Origin: Candidatus Krumholzibacteriia bacterium | GTDB taxonomy: Bacteria > Krumholzibacteriota > Krumholzibacteriia > LZORAL124-64-63 | NCBI GenBank assembly: GCA_016744705.1 | Contig: JADGDU010000030.1 | Coordinates: 1 to 51,550 of the forward strand | Length of the DNA stretch: 51,550 bases | Direction: 5' to 3' | Notes under the pieces: model-generated | The model's database searches: none | What the model saw: only the letters and a program-made list of their open reading frames with translations | Told to the model about the DNA's origin: nothing | Part shown: in pieces, positions 27,056 to 36,700 of the stretch | How the letters are laid out: each line of letters begins with the position of its first letter | How positions within the stretch are numbered: position 1 is the stretch's first letter | Made by a program: the position numbers and the translations under genes

Positions 27056-28237
27056 CTAGTGGACCTCATTGCTCTTTGGATCTGATGCCACCTGAAATCC
27101 AGCTTCCTGGAGTTGTTTGCGAATGGCCATGACCACCGCATCGCCGAGATTGCTTGTGCCTTTATTTTCGTTCATTTTCTTAAGTTCAGCTTGGTAATAG
27201 TTTTCCCGTTCTGCCACCAGGGTCTTTATTTGATTCTGCAGGTCTTTCCTGGCCTCGGACTGTTCCTGAAGATGCTGGGCACGTTCTGCTTTGGTCATTT
27301 CCTGCATGACGTCGGGCAATTCGTCTTCTTTCACCTCCTTGAGAATATCCGGGTTCGATTCATAGGAGTCCACCAGATCCCGACCAGAGTTGCTGTATGC
27401 CGACCCTACTTTGGCCTTGAATCTTTTAATGGCCACCGAAGGGCTCAAGGACTCGGCGTTTGAATCCTGTTTCGATTGGTTGTTGCAGTTGTAGAGACGG
27501 GAGTCCAAGGTCCCGTACCAGAGATAAGTTTGATTCAATTTCTCATTCGTGTAAAGAATGTCATCGTCCTGGGGGCAGGGGATGTGGACCATCTTCTGGT
27601 CCTGGTCAATATTTAAAAACTCCCCCTGGCCAATGCTCGCCCCATGATCCCATTCACCTTTGACACCCTCCTGGTAATTGCCACAATGAATGGTGTTGAT
27701 GACGATGCCTTGGTCATGAGCGCGCAGGCATGAGTCGTTATAATCCACCGAACCTTGATTGAAGGGCTCGTTGCCGGCAATGAAAATGGCTTGGTAGGAG
27801 TTGGCTTGCGACGCCCAGTCCAGACGGGTGACGGCCTCTTGGATGACTTCACCACAGTACTCGTCGCCTCCGTCGGTCGAAAGAGCGAACAGGGCCTCAG
27901 AAAGGATATCCAGGTTTTCACTCAAAGGCACCACCTGACGCAAATAGCCTTCACGTGCCGGTAAGTTGGTATTGCCGTATTCGAAGAGAGCCACACGCAA
28001 CACGGGATTGCTGCCGTCCTTTTCTGCCTCGGCGAATTCCTGAACAATAGTCCATAGCTGACTCTTAGCCTGATTAATGAGACCGTCCATGGAATTGGAA
28101 GTGTCCAGCAGCAGGGCTATGTCAACTTGAGTTGTGTGTGGGAGAGGTGGCGGAGCCTGTTTGGCCTGGGCCACCATGGGGTGCGTGCAGAAAAGAAAGG
28201 TAACCAGCACAAACAGAAAAGCCTTCGCAATTTTCAT
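27056..28237 (-). CDS. Secreted von Willebrand factor A-domain protein
   Basis: 393 residues from the ATG preceded by GGAGGATGTC; an earlier in-frame ATG at 28249 lies upstream of that site. A signal peptide (KIAKAFLFVLVTFLFCTHPM) precedes a vWA domain at about 35-260: DIALLLDTSNSMDG has the MIDAS DxSxS, with a Thr/Asp later (STDGGDEY) and FIAGNEPFNQG. The rest is charged, coiled-coil-prone sequence (EMTKAERAQHLQEQSEARKD) ending without a sorting module. vWA domains bind proteins in a metal-dependent way. It is convergent with the dioxygenase gene, 14 bases apart. Confidence 0.85.
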   Translation of the reverse strand: MKIAKAFLFVLVTFLFCTHPMVAQAKQAPPPLPHTTQVDIALLLDTSNSMDGLINQAKSQLWTIVQEFAEAEKDGSNPVLRVALFEYGNTNLPAREGYLRQVVPLSENLDILSEALFALSTDGGDEYCGEVIQEAVTRLDWASQANSYQAIFIAGNEPFNQGSVDYNDSCLRAHDQGIVINTIHCGNYQEGVKGEWDHGASIGQGEFLNIDQDQKMVHIPCPQDDDILYTNEKLNQTYLWYGTLDSRLYNCNNQSKQDSNAESLSPSVAIKRFKAKVGSAYSNSGRDLVDSYESNPDILKEVKEDELPDVMQEMTKAERAQHLQEQSEARKDLQNQIKTLVAERENYYQAELKKMNENKGTSNLGDAVVMAIRKQLQEAGFQVASDPKSNEVH

Positions 28238-28395
28238 GACATCCTCCAAGTTTTAGGGGCTCATTTCTAAAACCGGAAACTCATGTAAAGTTCCGAAGCA
28301 GAAAAATCAGGATCTGGTGCTAATAATGAAGTACAATGGTTCCTGTCTTCTAGTCTTGGAGGGATTATATCAAAACAGTTTTCTTTCCTGTCGCT

Positions 28396-29307
28396 TTGCT
28401 TTGCAGGCTTTTCTGGCTATGCCAAAGAATGGCTACAAAGCTATTTCCGGGTAGCCGCCGTTTCTGGCATGAATTGGGTAGTGATCGTAGCACCATTTAT
28501 TTTCATCATTTGATCAATTTTGGAGTTCCGCCACGGCTGTCTAAACCAAAAACTTATGCCGAAAAAATGAGCTGGCTTAAGCTGTATCACCATCCGGAGC
28601 GTTTACGCCTCTGCAGTGATAAACTTGGGGTTCGGCGTTATCTGGATGAAAAACAACTGACCCATCTGGCGGTGCCTGTGGTGGCCGAGTTTGAATCATC
28701 GGAACAGTTTAAACTGACCCATCTGCCGAATCAATTTGTGGTGAAAGCCAGCCATGGTTCCAGCTTTTTTCATATTTGCCGGGACAAATCGGCCTCGGAT
28801 CTGGTGGACCTGCGCTGCCAAATGAAGCGCTGGTTAAACAGTGATTTTTCCCGCTGGTTTGCAGAAACCAACTACCGTGGCATCACTCCGCGTTTGCTGG
28901 TAGAGCCTTATCTGGACGAGGCTGAAAACATGGTGGAATTTAAGTTTCTCTGTTTCCACGGTGAACCTCGTTTTGTCTCGGTGATCACCAGCCGGCAGGG
29001 GAGCAAACCTGTGCGCGGTGTTTACAGTATGGATTGGAAAAGACTGGGCTTCGGCACTCGCGGGTTGATCAACGATCCCAGGGAGCAACCTTGTCCCAGT
29101 GCATTCCAGGAGCTTAAAAATTATGCGACCATACTCTGCCAAGATTTCATTCATGTGCGGGTTGATCTGATGTTGGTGGCGGGAAAAATCTATTTCTCCG
29201 AATTGACTTTTTATAATATGGGTGGATTTGGGTGCCTGGAACCTGAGATCATGAACGAAGAAGTGGGATCGTGGATTGATCTGGACCTGATAGGATCCTA
29301 CGAATAG
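28396..29307 (+). CDS. TupA-like ATP-grasp protein (polysaccharide-associated)
   Basis: 303 residues from TTG at 28396. Characteristic segments are KPKTYAEKMSWLKLYH near the start, ASDKLGVRRYL-like (CSDKLGVRRYLDEK), FVVKASHGSSFFHICRDKS, and the late ATP-grasp strands EFKFLCFHGEPRFVSV, HVRVDLMLVAGKIYFSELTFYNMGGFG. These match the TupA-like ATP-grasp family seen in glycan and teichuronopeptide clusters, which probably joins an amino acid to a sugar or peptide. The start is uncertain: a strong GGAGGG at 28358-28363 precedes no standard start codon, while the TTG has none near it. No other polysaccharide genes are adjacent. Confidence 0.8.
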   Translation: MLCRLFWLCQRMATKLFPGSRRFWHELGSDRSTIYFHHLINFGVPPRLSKPKTYAEKMSWLKLYHHPERLRLCSDKLGVRRYLDEKQLTHLAVPVVAEFESSEQFKLTHLPNQFVVKASHGSSFFHICRDKSASDLVDLRCQMKRWLNSDFSRWFAETNYRGITPRLLVEPYLDEAENMVEFKFLCFHGEPRFVSVITSRQGSKPVRGVYSMDWKRLGFGTRGLINDPREQPCPSAFQELKNYATILCQDFIHVRVDLMLVAGKIYFSELTFYNMGGFGCLEPEIMNEEVGSWIDLDLIGSYE

Positions 29308-29401
29308 CTCTTTCCCTTGGTCAGCTGATTCTGGTCCGTTTCTTTCTTGGGAGCTTTATAACTAGTCACTTTCGATACCTCCTCCTGGTTGGGAAAAATC
29401 C

Positions 29402-29764
29402 ATGGGCCAAAGCCATCAACTGGGGCGCTGGGGTGAAGATATGGCTCGCCATTTTCTGGAAATGTGCGGGTATGTTTGCTTGCAGCAGCAATACCGTAAA
29501 CCAGGCGGTGAAATCGATTTGATTGTGCACCGGGGGCACAAACTGGTTTTTGTAGAGGTTAAAACCAGAGGTCCAAACAGCTTGGCCTCACCCGAATCAT
29601 GGGTGGATGGCCGTAAGATTTCCCGCATGAAACAGATGGCCCGGCATTGGCTTGCGGACAATCGGGTGCAGGGTATCCGGGAATACCGCTTTGATGTGGT
29701 GGCTGTGGAATTTCATGGAGATGATCGAGGGATGACCCTCCGCCACTTGGCGGGAATTGACTGA
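29402..29764 (+). CDS. yraN: YraN/UPF0102 family protein, endonuclease-like
   Basis: 120 residues, the normal length. LGRWGEDMARHFLEMCGY, GGEIDLIVHRGHKLVFVEVKTR and YRFDVVAVE are the conserved blocks. The first Glu, the EID Asp and the EVK pair form a PD-(D/E)XK-like nuclease site in this fold. The biological substrate is not established; in other genomes it is often near ribosomal or rnh genes. A GGGA sequence before the ATG is a weak ribosome binding site. Confidence 0.92.
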   Translation: MGQSHQLGRWGEDMARHFLEMCGYVCLQQQYRKPGGEIDLIVHRGHKLVFVEVKTRGPNSLASPESWVDGRKISRMKQMARHWLADNRVQGIREYRFDVVAVEFHGDDRGMTLRHLAGID

Positions 29765-29802
29765 TGGTCTCTCTCCAAGTGTTTTGCCATAAAGCATCCC
29801 TA

Positions 29803-29831
29803 TTGCGAGATAGGCCCTGATTCCGTACACT
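29803..29831 (+). promoter_or_regulatory. Sigma-70-like promoter before the structured leader
   Basis: TTGCGA (29803-29808), 17-base spacer, TACACT (29826-29831). Transcription would start near 29838, just before the first paired element of the leader. It also places the ATG at 29833 in the start-site region, against its use. Confidence 0.45.
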
Positions 29832-29845
29832 CATGTGTCTGACTC

Positions 29846-30003
29846 GCCGGTTCGCAGCGGTGGAGTTCCTTGTTTTGCTCACCGCCGCTTTCCGAAAATT
29901 CAGGCAACACCGGCCGCATGGTTGCGTAGGGAGGGTGTCACCAATGGGTGCCTGCCCTGCGACCGGAGTCGCTTCCGGTTGGCATTCGATCCTAAGGATT
30001 CGT
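29846..30003 (+). promoter_or_regulatory. Highly structured 5' leader, riboswitch-like, unassigned
   Basis: Stem A GCCGGT (29846-29851) pairs with ACCGGC (29909-29914). It encloses stem B, GCAGCGGTG...CACCGCCGC (about 29854-29888, roughly eleven pairs). Stem C runs from GGTTGCG (29920-29926) to TGCGACC (29958-29964), continuing through GGG/CCC. Stem D, ACCGGA/TCCGGT (29962-29967 with 29974-29979), shares bases with the base of stem C, so the two compete. A last stem pairs GATCC (29988-29992) with GGATT (29996-30000) and hides the AAGGA ribosome binding site of the subtilase. Competing helices plus a sequestered site look like a translational switch. It does not match any riboswitch consensus I know. 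Confidence 0.45.
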
Positions 30004-33000
30004 ATGATCACAGACCAAACAGACTGCGCCCGACACATGGCCAGGGAATTACCCCATATCCTAACGGCCCCTCGCGCTGCTGCTTTCTGTTGGCAGTCAT
30101 CCCTGCATCGCACCGTGTTCGCCATAACACTGATGGTTCTTGCAGGGATGCTGCCAGCGGTCATTCAAGCTATGCCCATGACTCATACTTCTGCTGAATA
30201 TATCGATACCAGTTTGGATCTCGACCACAACGGTTTGGAGGACATTCTGGATGCTTGGGTTTCTGGAGAAAAGTCTTTTGCTGATTTGCGACTTGTTGCA
30301 GCGCCCCTAGCCAGGAACAACGCGTCTTCAGTTAACAATTTTCCTCATGGTATTGAACCAGCTCAGAAATCCTGGGATGAGGGCATGATCCGAATAATCT
30401 GTCTGGGCGCCGATTCTTACGCCACTCATGAGGCCGCCGAATTAGCCACCAGCCAGGGAGCCTGCCGCATCCTGCATGACTTGGATGCCTTCGGTTCCGT
30501 GCAGGTCCTGGCCTTGGATGAGCCAGCTCTGGCAACTTTTCTGCAAAACAAACCTGATGGCCGCATTCTTCTGGACCGCAATGGCACACCTGCATTGGAT
30601 AACAGTGTGCGCCAAATGGGGGGACGGCAGGCCGCTGGTGGGCATTGGCAACTGGGAGATGATTGGTCGGGCACAGTGGCCATTTTGGATTCGGGTTGCG
30701 ATTCTGCCCACGACGACTTGGGCGATTTTTCGGGCGACAATAACGACGGCCCACCTCCGGAAGTTGGCGACAGCTCAGATTGGTATCCGGGCCATATCGA
30801 ATGGCCCACTTTCAGTGGCTATAAAATTGTAGGCTGGCAGGATGTCACCGATGATTTTCCCCTGGCACAAGGGCCTTGGGATTATCATCACCACGGCACG
30901 GCTTTGGCCTCAGTGGTGGCAGGATCAGGACGGGTTTCGGAACAATACCGGGGGGTAGCTCCCGGTGGTCGTTTGACCATCGTTAAGTTTTACGATTTTG
31001 ATCAAGTGTGGCATACCTGGGCTGGAGATTTTCTGGCAGCCTGCGCCTGGACTCTGGAGCACCGTGAAGAATACCGCATTCGTGTGGTGCTTTCGGCCGT
31101 GAACTGGGATGAAGACCTGGGTATCAGTGATGCCATGAATGATATGGTCTCTGTGGGATTGATCCCTGTGGCTGCCATGGGGAACTATGGCCAGGACGAT
31201 GCTGGCCCTGGATTTCCTGCTTCAGTTCCGGACGTTCTGACGGTAGGCAGTGTTAATGACGTGGGTGCAGTCTCAGCGTTCAGTGGTCAGGGGGTCGCCG
31301 GATGGGGCAAGCCAGATTTGCTGGCGCCAGGTGGCGGCTTGTTGGAAGACCATGGGCGTGTTGTAGCGGCGGACAATGAACCGAATGATACCTACAGTGG
31401 ACGCTCGGGAACCAGTCTGGCTGCCGCTCATACTGCTGGTGCCGCATTCATCCTCTTTGAAGCCCTCGCCGAGAATGGTATTTCCCTGCCGGCAGATGCC
31501 ACTTCTGTGCGTACCATGCGAGCCCTGTTGCGCGGAACCAGCGGCCGAGTTAACACGAAGGAAAACTCCACGGGTGAGGGATTGATCAACCTGCCACCTC
31601 ATGATGCTGTGGACGAATTACGGGGTTGGGGATCTTTGCGAATCGACGCCGCCGTGAGCGCGGCCTTAAATCCTCTTTTTCCCGGGGCCGACCAAATCGA
31701 TACCCTGACTGCTGATGATTACCGAACTGTTGTAGCACGCCGCATTTCCTTGAGCCCGGGCGTGCGCTACATGCTGGAAGCTGCACCCGAGGCAAACTTG
31801 GATGTGGATTTGGCCTTGATTGATCCCCGCCTTTTGGATTTTGATCCCTATGGGCTCAGAATACCCCGGTTGAACGCCGCCGGACCAGGAGTGTCCGAAT
31901 TTGTATTTCATGAAGCCGGTGGAAGTGATTGGGCTTTTCTGGTCGTGCGCCGCGTATCTGGTCAGGGCAAGGTAAGCTTGCGAGTCCGAGAAGCTGACAG
32001 TTTTCTTCAAGAGGGCCGCGCCATCGAGCTTCCGGGTATTGTTTCGGCTTCCCCCAATTACGGGACCATTAACAATTCACCGGGTATTACCACAGTGATT
32101 CCCTCAAGGGTCTCATTGGATCCGTCCGCCCATGCCGTAAATTTGTACAATGGCTGGGGGCTTCCTATCCCTGGTTGGCCTGTTTATGTATTCCCGCAAT
32201 CGTCTGCTGACGGCGGGCTCTCTCAACCCCTGGTCTGGAATCTGGACGGCCAGGAGGGAGACGAAATTGTTCTGGCTTCAGATTTTGGATCCCTCTACTT
32301 CTTCAATGATCTGGGAGCCTATGAAGAGATAGAATTGGCCTTCAATCGAGCTTTGAGCAGTCCGGTGGGGGTGGTCACAGAGGAAGGTCAGCGACAGGTG
32401 GCGGTTGTTGATGGGCATGGCGTTTTGCGCATGTATTCCTGGGGGCCAGTTCTGGAAACCACACGAGATTTTGATCATAATGATCCTCTTCAGCCAGCAG
32501 TGGGCATCCTGGAGCAGGGCCAGCCTGAGCGCGTAGTGGTGGCTTTTAAGGATGGCACTCTGAGTGTGGTGGACGCGGCTGGACAGGACCTCCCCAACTG
32601 GCCCCAGGACCTGGAAGGAGATCTTTCTCTGCCGCCGGTCTTGGCTGATGTGGATGATGATGGGCATCGTGAAATTCTATTGCCGGTACATGATGAAATT
32701 GCGGGCACTTTACGGGTTCGCATTTTTAATGCCGATGGCACCACCGCATTTGGCGATGGTACATTGTTGCCAACACCCGAGGGAGGCAACTGGTGGCACA
32801 TGTCTTCCCCTTTGATGGCTGGCATGGCAAACACCGGCGATTTACGTCTGGAATTGATGGGGCTGGTGGACAATGAAATGACAGGGGTGAACACTCGCTG
32901 GGGCCTGGCCCGAGCGGGCTGGAATGCCACCAACCAGGCGTTTGCCGAAACTTTGCCCTCATTCCAGGTAGCAGCCACCACAAATCAGGGTTTTTTAAGA

Positions 33001-33690
33001 ATGGATCAAATCCTCATGGATTCACCTTTGGCTTGGGATTTTCAAGGCGGTCCTGGCAGCGATGTAGTTATGTTGGCTGGGTTCCGTTGGCAGGAGATCC
33101 TTTTTGGGTTGACGACTCTTCCTGGTTCCACCATGGGCAGCTTTCTGGCCCATCCGTCTGGCCGTTCATTGGAAGGGAAGCAGCCTGTGGACTTGGGGGG
33201 AGCGGGAGATTTGCTGGGCACTTCTGCAGCCAGTGTCCTGGTGCCCATCAGTGATGATCTGCACTACCATATCCAAATTTTTGATTCCACCGTTCATGTG
33301 GTGCCCACATATGTATCTCATCAGATTTCAAACTTTTGGCCCTCGGCTCGTGCTGATCAAAGAAATTCAGCAGCCTACCCCGTGGGTGAAAACCTGACTT
33401 CCGCACCTCGTATCGCTACCCAGTTGGGTAGGATGACCGCCTTTCCAAATCCCGGTTCTGGCCAATTTCAGTTCCGTTGGCAAGACGATGATGGGCAAGG
33501 GGAAATTGAATTGGATATTTTCGATTTGCGTGGGCACTTAGTGGTCCAACTTCAATCTCATCCAACAGATGGAAGTCTGTCCTGGGATGGAAAAGATGCC
33601 CTGGGGCGGGGGGCGGCTGCCGGCACTTATCTGGCGGTGGCCAGGCGGCAAGATCAACGGTCCGTTGCTCGTATTGTTTTGACCCGATAA
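30004..33690 (+). CDS. Secreted subtilase (S8) with propeller-like region and C-terminal sorting module
   Basis: 1228 residues from the ATG at 30004, with AAGGA five bases upstream; an in-frame start 57 codons earlier lies at the predicted transcription start. The signal peptide (LHRTVFAITLMVLAGMLPAV) is preceded by a long basic N-region. A prodomain-like segment leads to the S8 triad: Asp229 (AILDSGCD), His297 (HHHGTALASV) and Ser471 (SGTSLAAAH). Residues about 700-1120 have repeats resembling a beta-propeller (DGQEGDEIVLASDFGSLYFF, DVDDDGHREILLPV). The end is a FlgD-like module (FPNPGSG, FDLRGHLVVQL) finishing in LTR. It is an extracellular protease, likely calcium-dependent. Its expression may be controlled by the structured leader upstream. 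Confidence 0.9.
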   Translation: MITDQTDCARHMARELPHILTAPRAAAFCWQSSLHRTVFAITLMVLAGMLPAVIQAMPMTHTSAEYIDTSLDLDHNGLEDILDAWVSGEKSFADLRLVAAPLARNNASSVNNFPHGIEPAQKSWDEGMIRIICLGADSYATHEAAELATSQGACRILHDLDAFGSVQVLALDEPALATFLQNKPDGRILLDRNGTPALDNSVRQMGGRQAAGGHWQLGDDWSGTVAILDSGCDSAHDDLGDFSGDNNDGPPPEVGDSSDWYPGHIEWPTFSGYKIVGWQDVTDDFPLAQGPWDYHHHGTALASVVAGSGRVSEQYRGVAPGGRLTIVKFYDFDQVWHTWAGDFLAACAWTLEHREEYRIRVVLSAVNWDEDLGISDAMNDMVSVGLIPVAAMGNYGQDDAGPGFPASVPDVLTVGSVNDVGAVSAFSGQGVAGWGKPDLLAPGGGLLEDHGRVVAADNEPNDTYSGRSGTSLAAAHTAGAAFILFEALAENGISLPADATSVRTMRALLRGTSGRVNTKENSTGEGLINLPPHDAVDELRGWGSLRIDAAVSAALNPLFPGADQIDTLTADDYRTVVARRISLSPGVRYMLEAAPEANLDVDLALIDPRLLDFDPYGLRIPRLNAAGPGVSEFVFHEAGGSDWAFLVVRRVSGQGKVSLRVREADSFLQEGRAIELPGIVSASPNYGTINNSPGITTVIPSRVSLDPSAHAVNLYNGWGLPIPGWPVYVFPQSSADGGLSQPLVWNLDGQEGDEIVLASDFGSLYFFNDLGAYEEIELAFNRALSSPVGVVTEEGQRQVAVVDGHGVLRMYSWGPVLETTRDFDHNDPLQPAVGILEQGQPERVVVAFKDGTLSVVDAAGQDLPNWPQDLEGDLSLPPVLADVDDDGHREILLPVHDEIAGTLRVRIFNADGTTAFGDGTLLPTPEGGNWWHMSSPLMAGMANTGDLRLELMGLVDNEMTGVNTRWGLARAGWNATNQAFAETLPSFQVAATTNQGFLRMDQILMDSPLAWDFQGGPGSDVVMLAGFRWQEILFGLTTLPGSTMGSFLAHPSGRSLEGKQPVDLGGAGDLLGTSAASVLVPISDDLHYHIQIFDSTVHVVPTYVSHQISNFWPSARADQRNSAAYPVGENLTSAPRIATQLGRMTAFPNPGSGQFQFRWQDDDGQGEIELDIFDLRGHLVVQLQSHPTDGSLSWDGKDALGRGAAAGTYLAVARRQDQRSVARIVLTR

Positions 33691-33751
33691 TTTTTTAAGT
33701 TGAGCAGGGAATTCCATTCCCGAGGATTGATTTCCATGGTAACTTCGGGGT

Positions 33752-36700
33752 ATGACAAACCCTGAACAAAGCTCAAAGTCCTATTGGGATCTTATCAAAA
33801 CAGCCGACCGGCTTCTGGCCGAGGGGCAGTTCCCCAGTGCCGAACAGCACTACGATGTCGCGTGCGCCCGTCGGGAAAGCTCACCCGGCCGGGTTTTTCT
33901 CACCGAAAAAATAAGTGATGGTCTGGGGCGGTTTTTCAAACGCAACCAGACTGGGGAGGAAGTAAGCCAGGGCCGTTGGGCTCGTCACCGGGAAGAATTC
34001 CGCCTGGCTTTTCTGAGGGAAGGGGACCACATCGTCCGGCGGGCGGTGCATTTGGCAGAGCTGCGTCCAGAGGATGATGCCCAGACAAATCAACCCATTT
34101 TGGAACAGGCCCTTTACCTGGTGGGACGCAGCGGCCTTTTTGCTGAAGAACCCGCCAGTGCCATTCCGTTGCTCAAGGGATTGTTCCGTACGGCTAAGCG
34201 CACAGGCCGGCCTTTTCCGGTGGATCTTGTCCGGCACGACTTGCCCCTGACCGAAGAAGATCGGTTGTGGCTGGCACGGCGCGGTGGGGAATTGGTGGTG
34301 GAGTTTCAGGAACAGGAAACCATGATGGTGGGCAGCAAGCAGGCTGAAGAATGGGCCCGGGTCTGCCTCCAACTTTTGAATCCACGCTATTTTGGGCAAA
34401 CCGGTCGATTGGAAGAAGAACGCAGTTGGGTTGAGGCCATGACTGCCGACCACCTGCTGGGACGCGCTGGCGAGAGTGTGGCCGCCTACCGAAATTATCT
34501 GGAAGAATATCCAGCCCCAGGTGAACGGGCCGACGAGGCTCGCATCCGCATGTTAGAACTTTTGGCCAACATTGACGGGCTCCACTTTCAGGTTCCTCAT
34601 TATGATGAAGCCTTATCGGCCATGCAATCTGCCGGTCTATCACCTGGCAGCGCCATGGCCGGCCGATATGGTGCTGCTCTGGGACGTATGGAGCATCGCC
34701 GACCGGACCCCGAACCAGGCCAGACCGGAAACTATGCCTGGGCTTCTTTGGCTTTGGAAAGCGACGGCCGGGTGGCTGCGGTTTTCTGGTGGGGCGATGA
34801 ACCACGGGACGTGGCATATTGGCGCCCCGGAGAAGACCCTGCGCATATCCGAAGTTTTCTGGTACCCTGTGAAGACCGTTTGATCTGCGCCCAACAAAGC
34901 ACTTTGTCGGTGTTGGCTGGAGTGTGGGACGGTGTTCCTGCCCCATGGACGGTTAATGATTTTGTTTCGGCACTCCTGGAAGTCAATCTGCCATCCGGTG
35001 GTTTGGATCCGGAATCTCTGTTACGTATGGGCATGGGGGAGACGGGCCCATGGCGGTCGGGTTGGAATCCAGATCACGGCCATGTGCAGTTAGAGCCTCC
35101 ACGCCGATCTACTTTGACTGAAGCCTGGCAAGGGGGCCCAGCGGGCTCTTCGCTGGTAGCAGGATTGCTGTTGCTGGCCATACGAACTCGCCTAGCCACG
35201 GCCGATCCCTGCCTGCGTGGAGGCATCAGGCAACTGGCCCGCCGCGGCGATCCGGCATCTTCCTTTCTCTATGAATTTCTCACCGTAGGCAGCCATGTCA
35301 CAGCGGAAGTTGATGCCACTTTCGAACCGTGGACCCTGCCTTTGTTGTGGACTCGGCCCGACCCTTTCGGATGGTCGAGTCAGGGGTCTGCGGCTTCTGA
35401 AACCACGTTCCCTTCCCGAGACTCTCTGGCTCGCCCCGACCTGGGGCGCAACGATGTGGCTATTGTTTCCACCGGTGATCCGGCGGCGGTGGTGGCTGCC
35501 TGGGGAGATGGACGACAGAAGTGGCGTATCGTTCTGGATAGGTTGGACCGCCTGGATAGTTTGTCCCGAGTTGCTGGTGGAGCCATCGGTCCGGTGACCC
35601 TTATTCCCCAATCGGGAATGGTGCATGATTTGGATGGGGCGCTGGCCCTTCTGGAGCAAATGCTGACACCCGAGCAACGACCCACCGGTCAGGTTGCGGG
35701 TCTTTTGCCGTTGTTCCATTGGACTCGCCTGGTGGAAACCCACAACGGTGATTTGCTGGACTTCATGCAGGTTCGTCCGCGGATTCACACCGATACTCCT
35801 CTCTATGATCAGTACTTTGATTTGACCGGGGAATTGCCACGGACCGAACCCCGCCTGGATGAGGCCGGAAGGCGGAACGACTGGACCAATCAGTTCAGCC
35901 AGCGGGTGCGTAAAGCCGGATTTGTGGCGGGAATGGTCGATTCCCTGATACCCGATGCCGCCCGTCTGGACAGTTTATGGGGTGTGTTTGAAGGCAGCGA
36001 TGCGTCCTGGGTTTTTCTGGACAGTGCTGCTGTTCATTGGTCTTTGCTGGGACGGGAATCTGCGGGCATTCAAGAGCTTCATACCCTGATGCACAGTCGG
36101 GGCCGCCGACATCTTTCTTTGCTGACTGGGGCCATCTGGCAGCGCTCGGAATTAGAAGAATTGTTAGGCACTTGGTTGGGAGTTTTTGGCACAGCTTATT
36201 GTGTGGGACTGACCGATGGTCGGCCCCCTCGTTTGCGGCTTGCTGACCGGGGGCTTATTCCCGATTCCAAATTGGATCCGGTGCAAGCTCTGGGCAGTCA
36301 ACTAACTTATGTGCGGCAAGTCCTGGACGGTGAAAACGGGGGGACGATTCTGCTTCCGGGTGAAGGTTGTTGCGCTGACTTTTGGCTGGACATTGCCAGT
36401 GGCCAACTGGAACTCTCCGGCAATCATTGGCATTTTCTGAGTCCAGCCCGTCGCCATTCGGAATTGGTTCCAGGGGGGCGGATGGCCGCCAATGTTGAAG
36501 AGATTCCAGATGCCAGTCGCCAGACTTTGCTGGTTCCTGTGCTGGCCAGCCTGGAAGAGGGGGAGAGTCCCATTGCTTTGTCCGATTCTCCCGCAGACTG
36601 GGAATCGGCTGATCGCAACCGCCGGGCGTTCCTGGATTGGCGTCGGAAATTGTGTGGTCTGGAAATTGCCAGCCTCATGGCCGGAACCTGGCAAAATGTG

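Noticed and set aside
29920..29932. TPP-riboswitch-like GCGTAGGGA motif in the structured leader
   Set aside because: The required CTGAGA block and the paired thiamine-binding elements are absent.
29833..30003. Upstream in-frame start of the subtilase
   Set aside because: It sits at the predicted transcription start, lacks a ribosome binding site, and would place 57 residues before the signal region.
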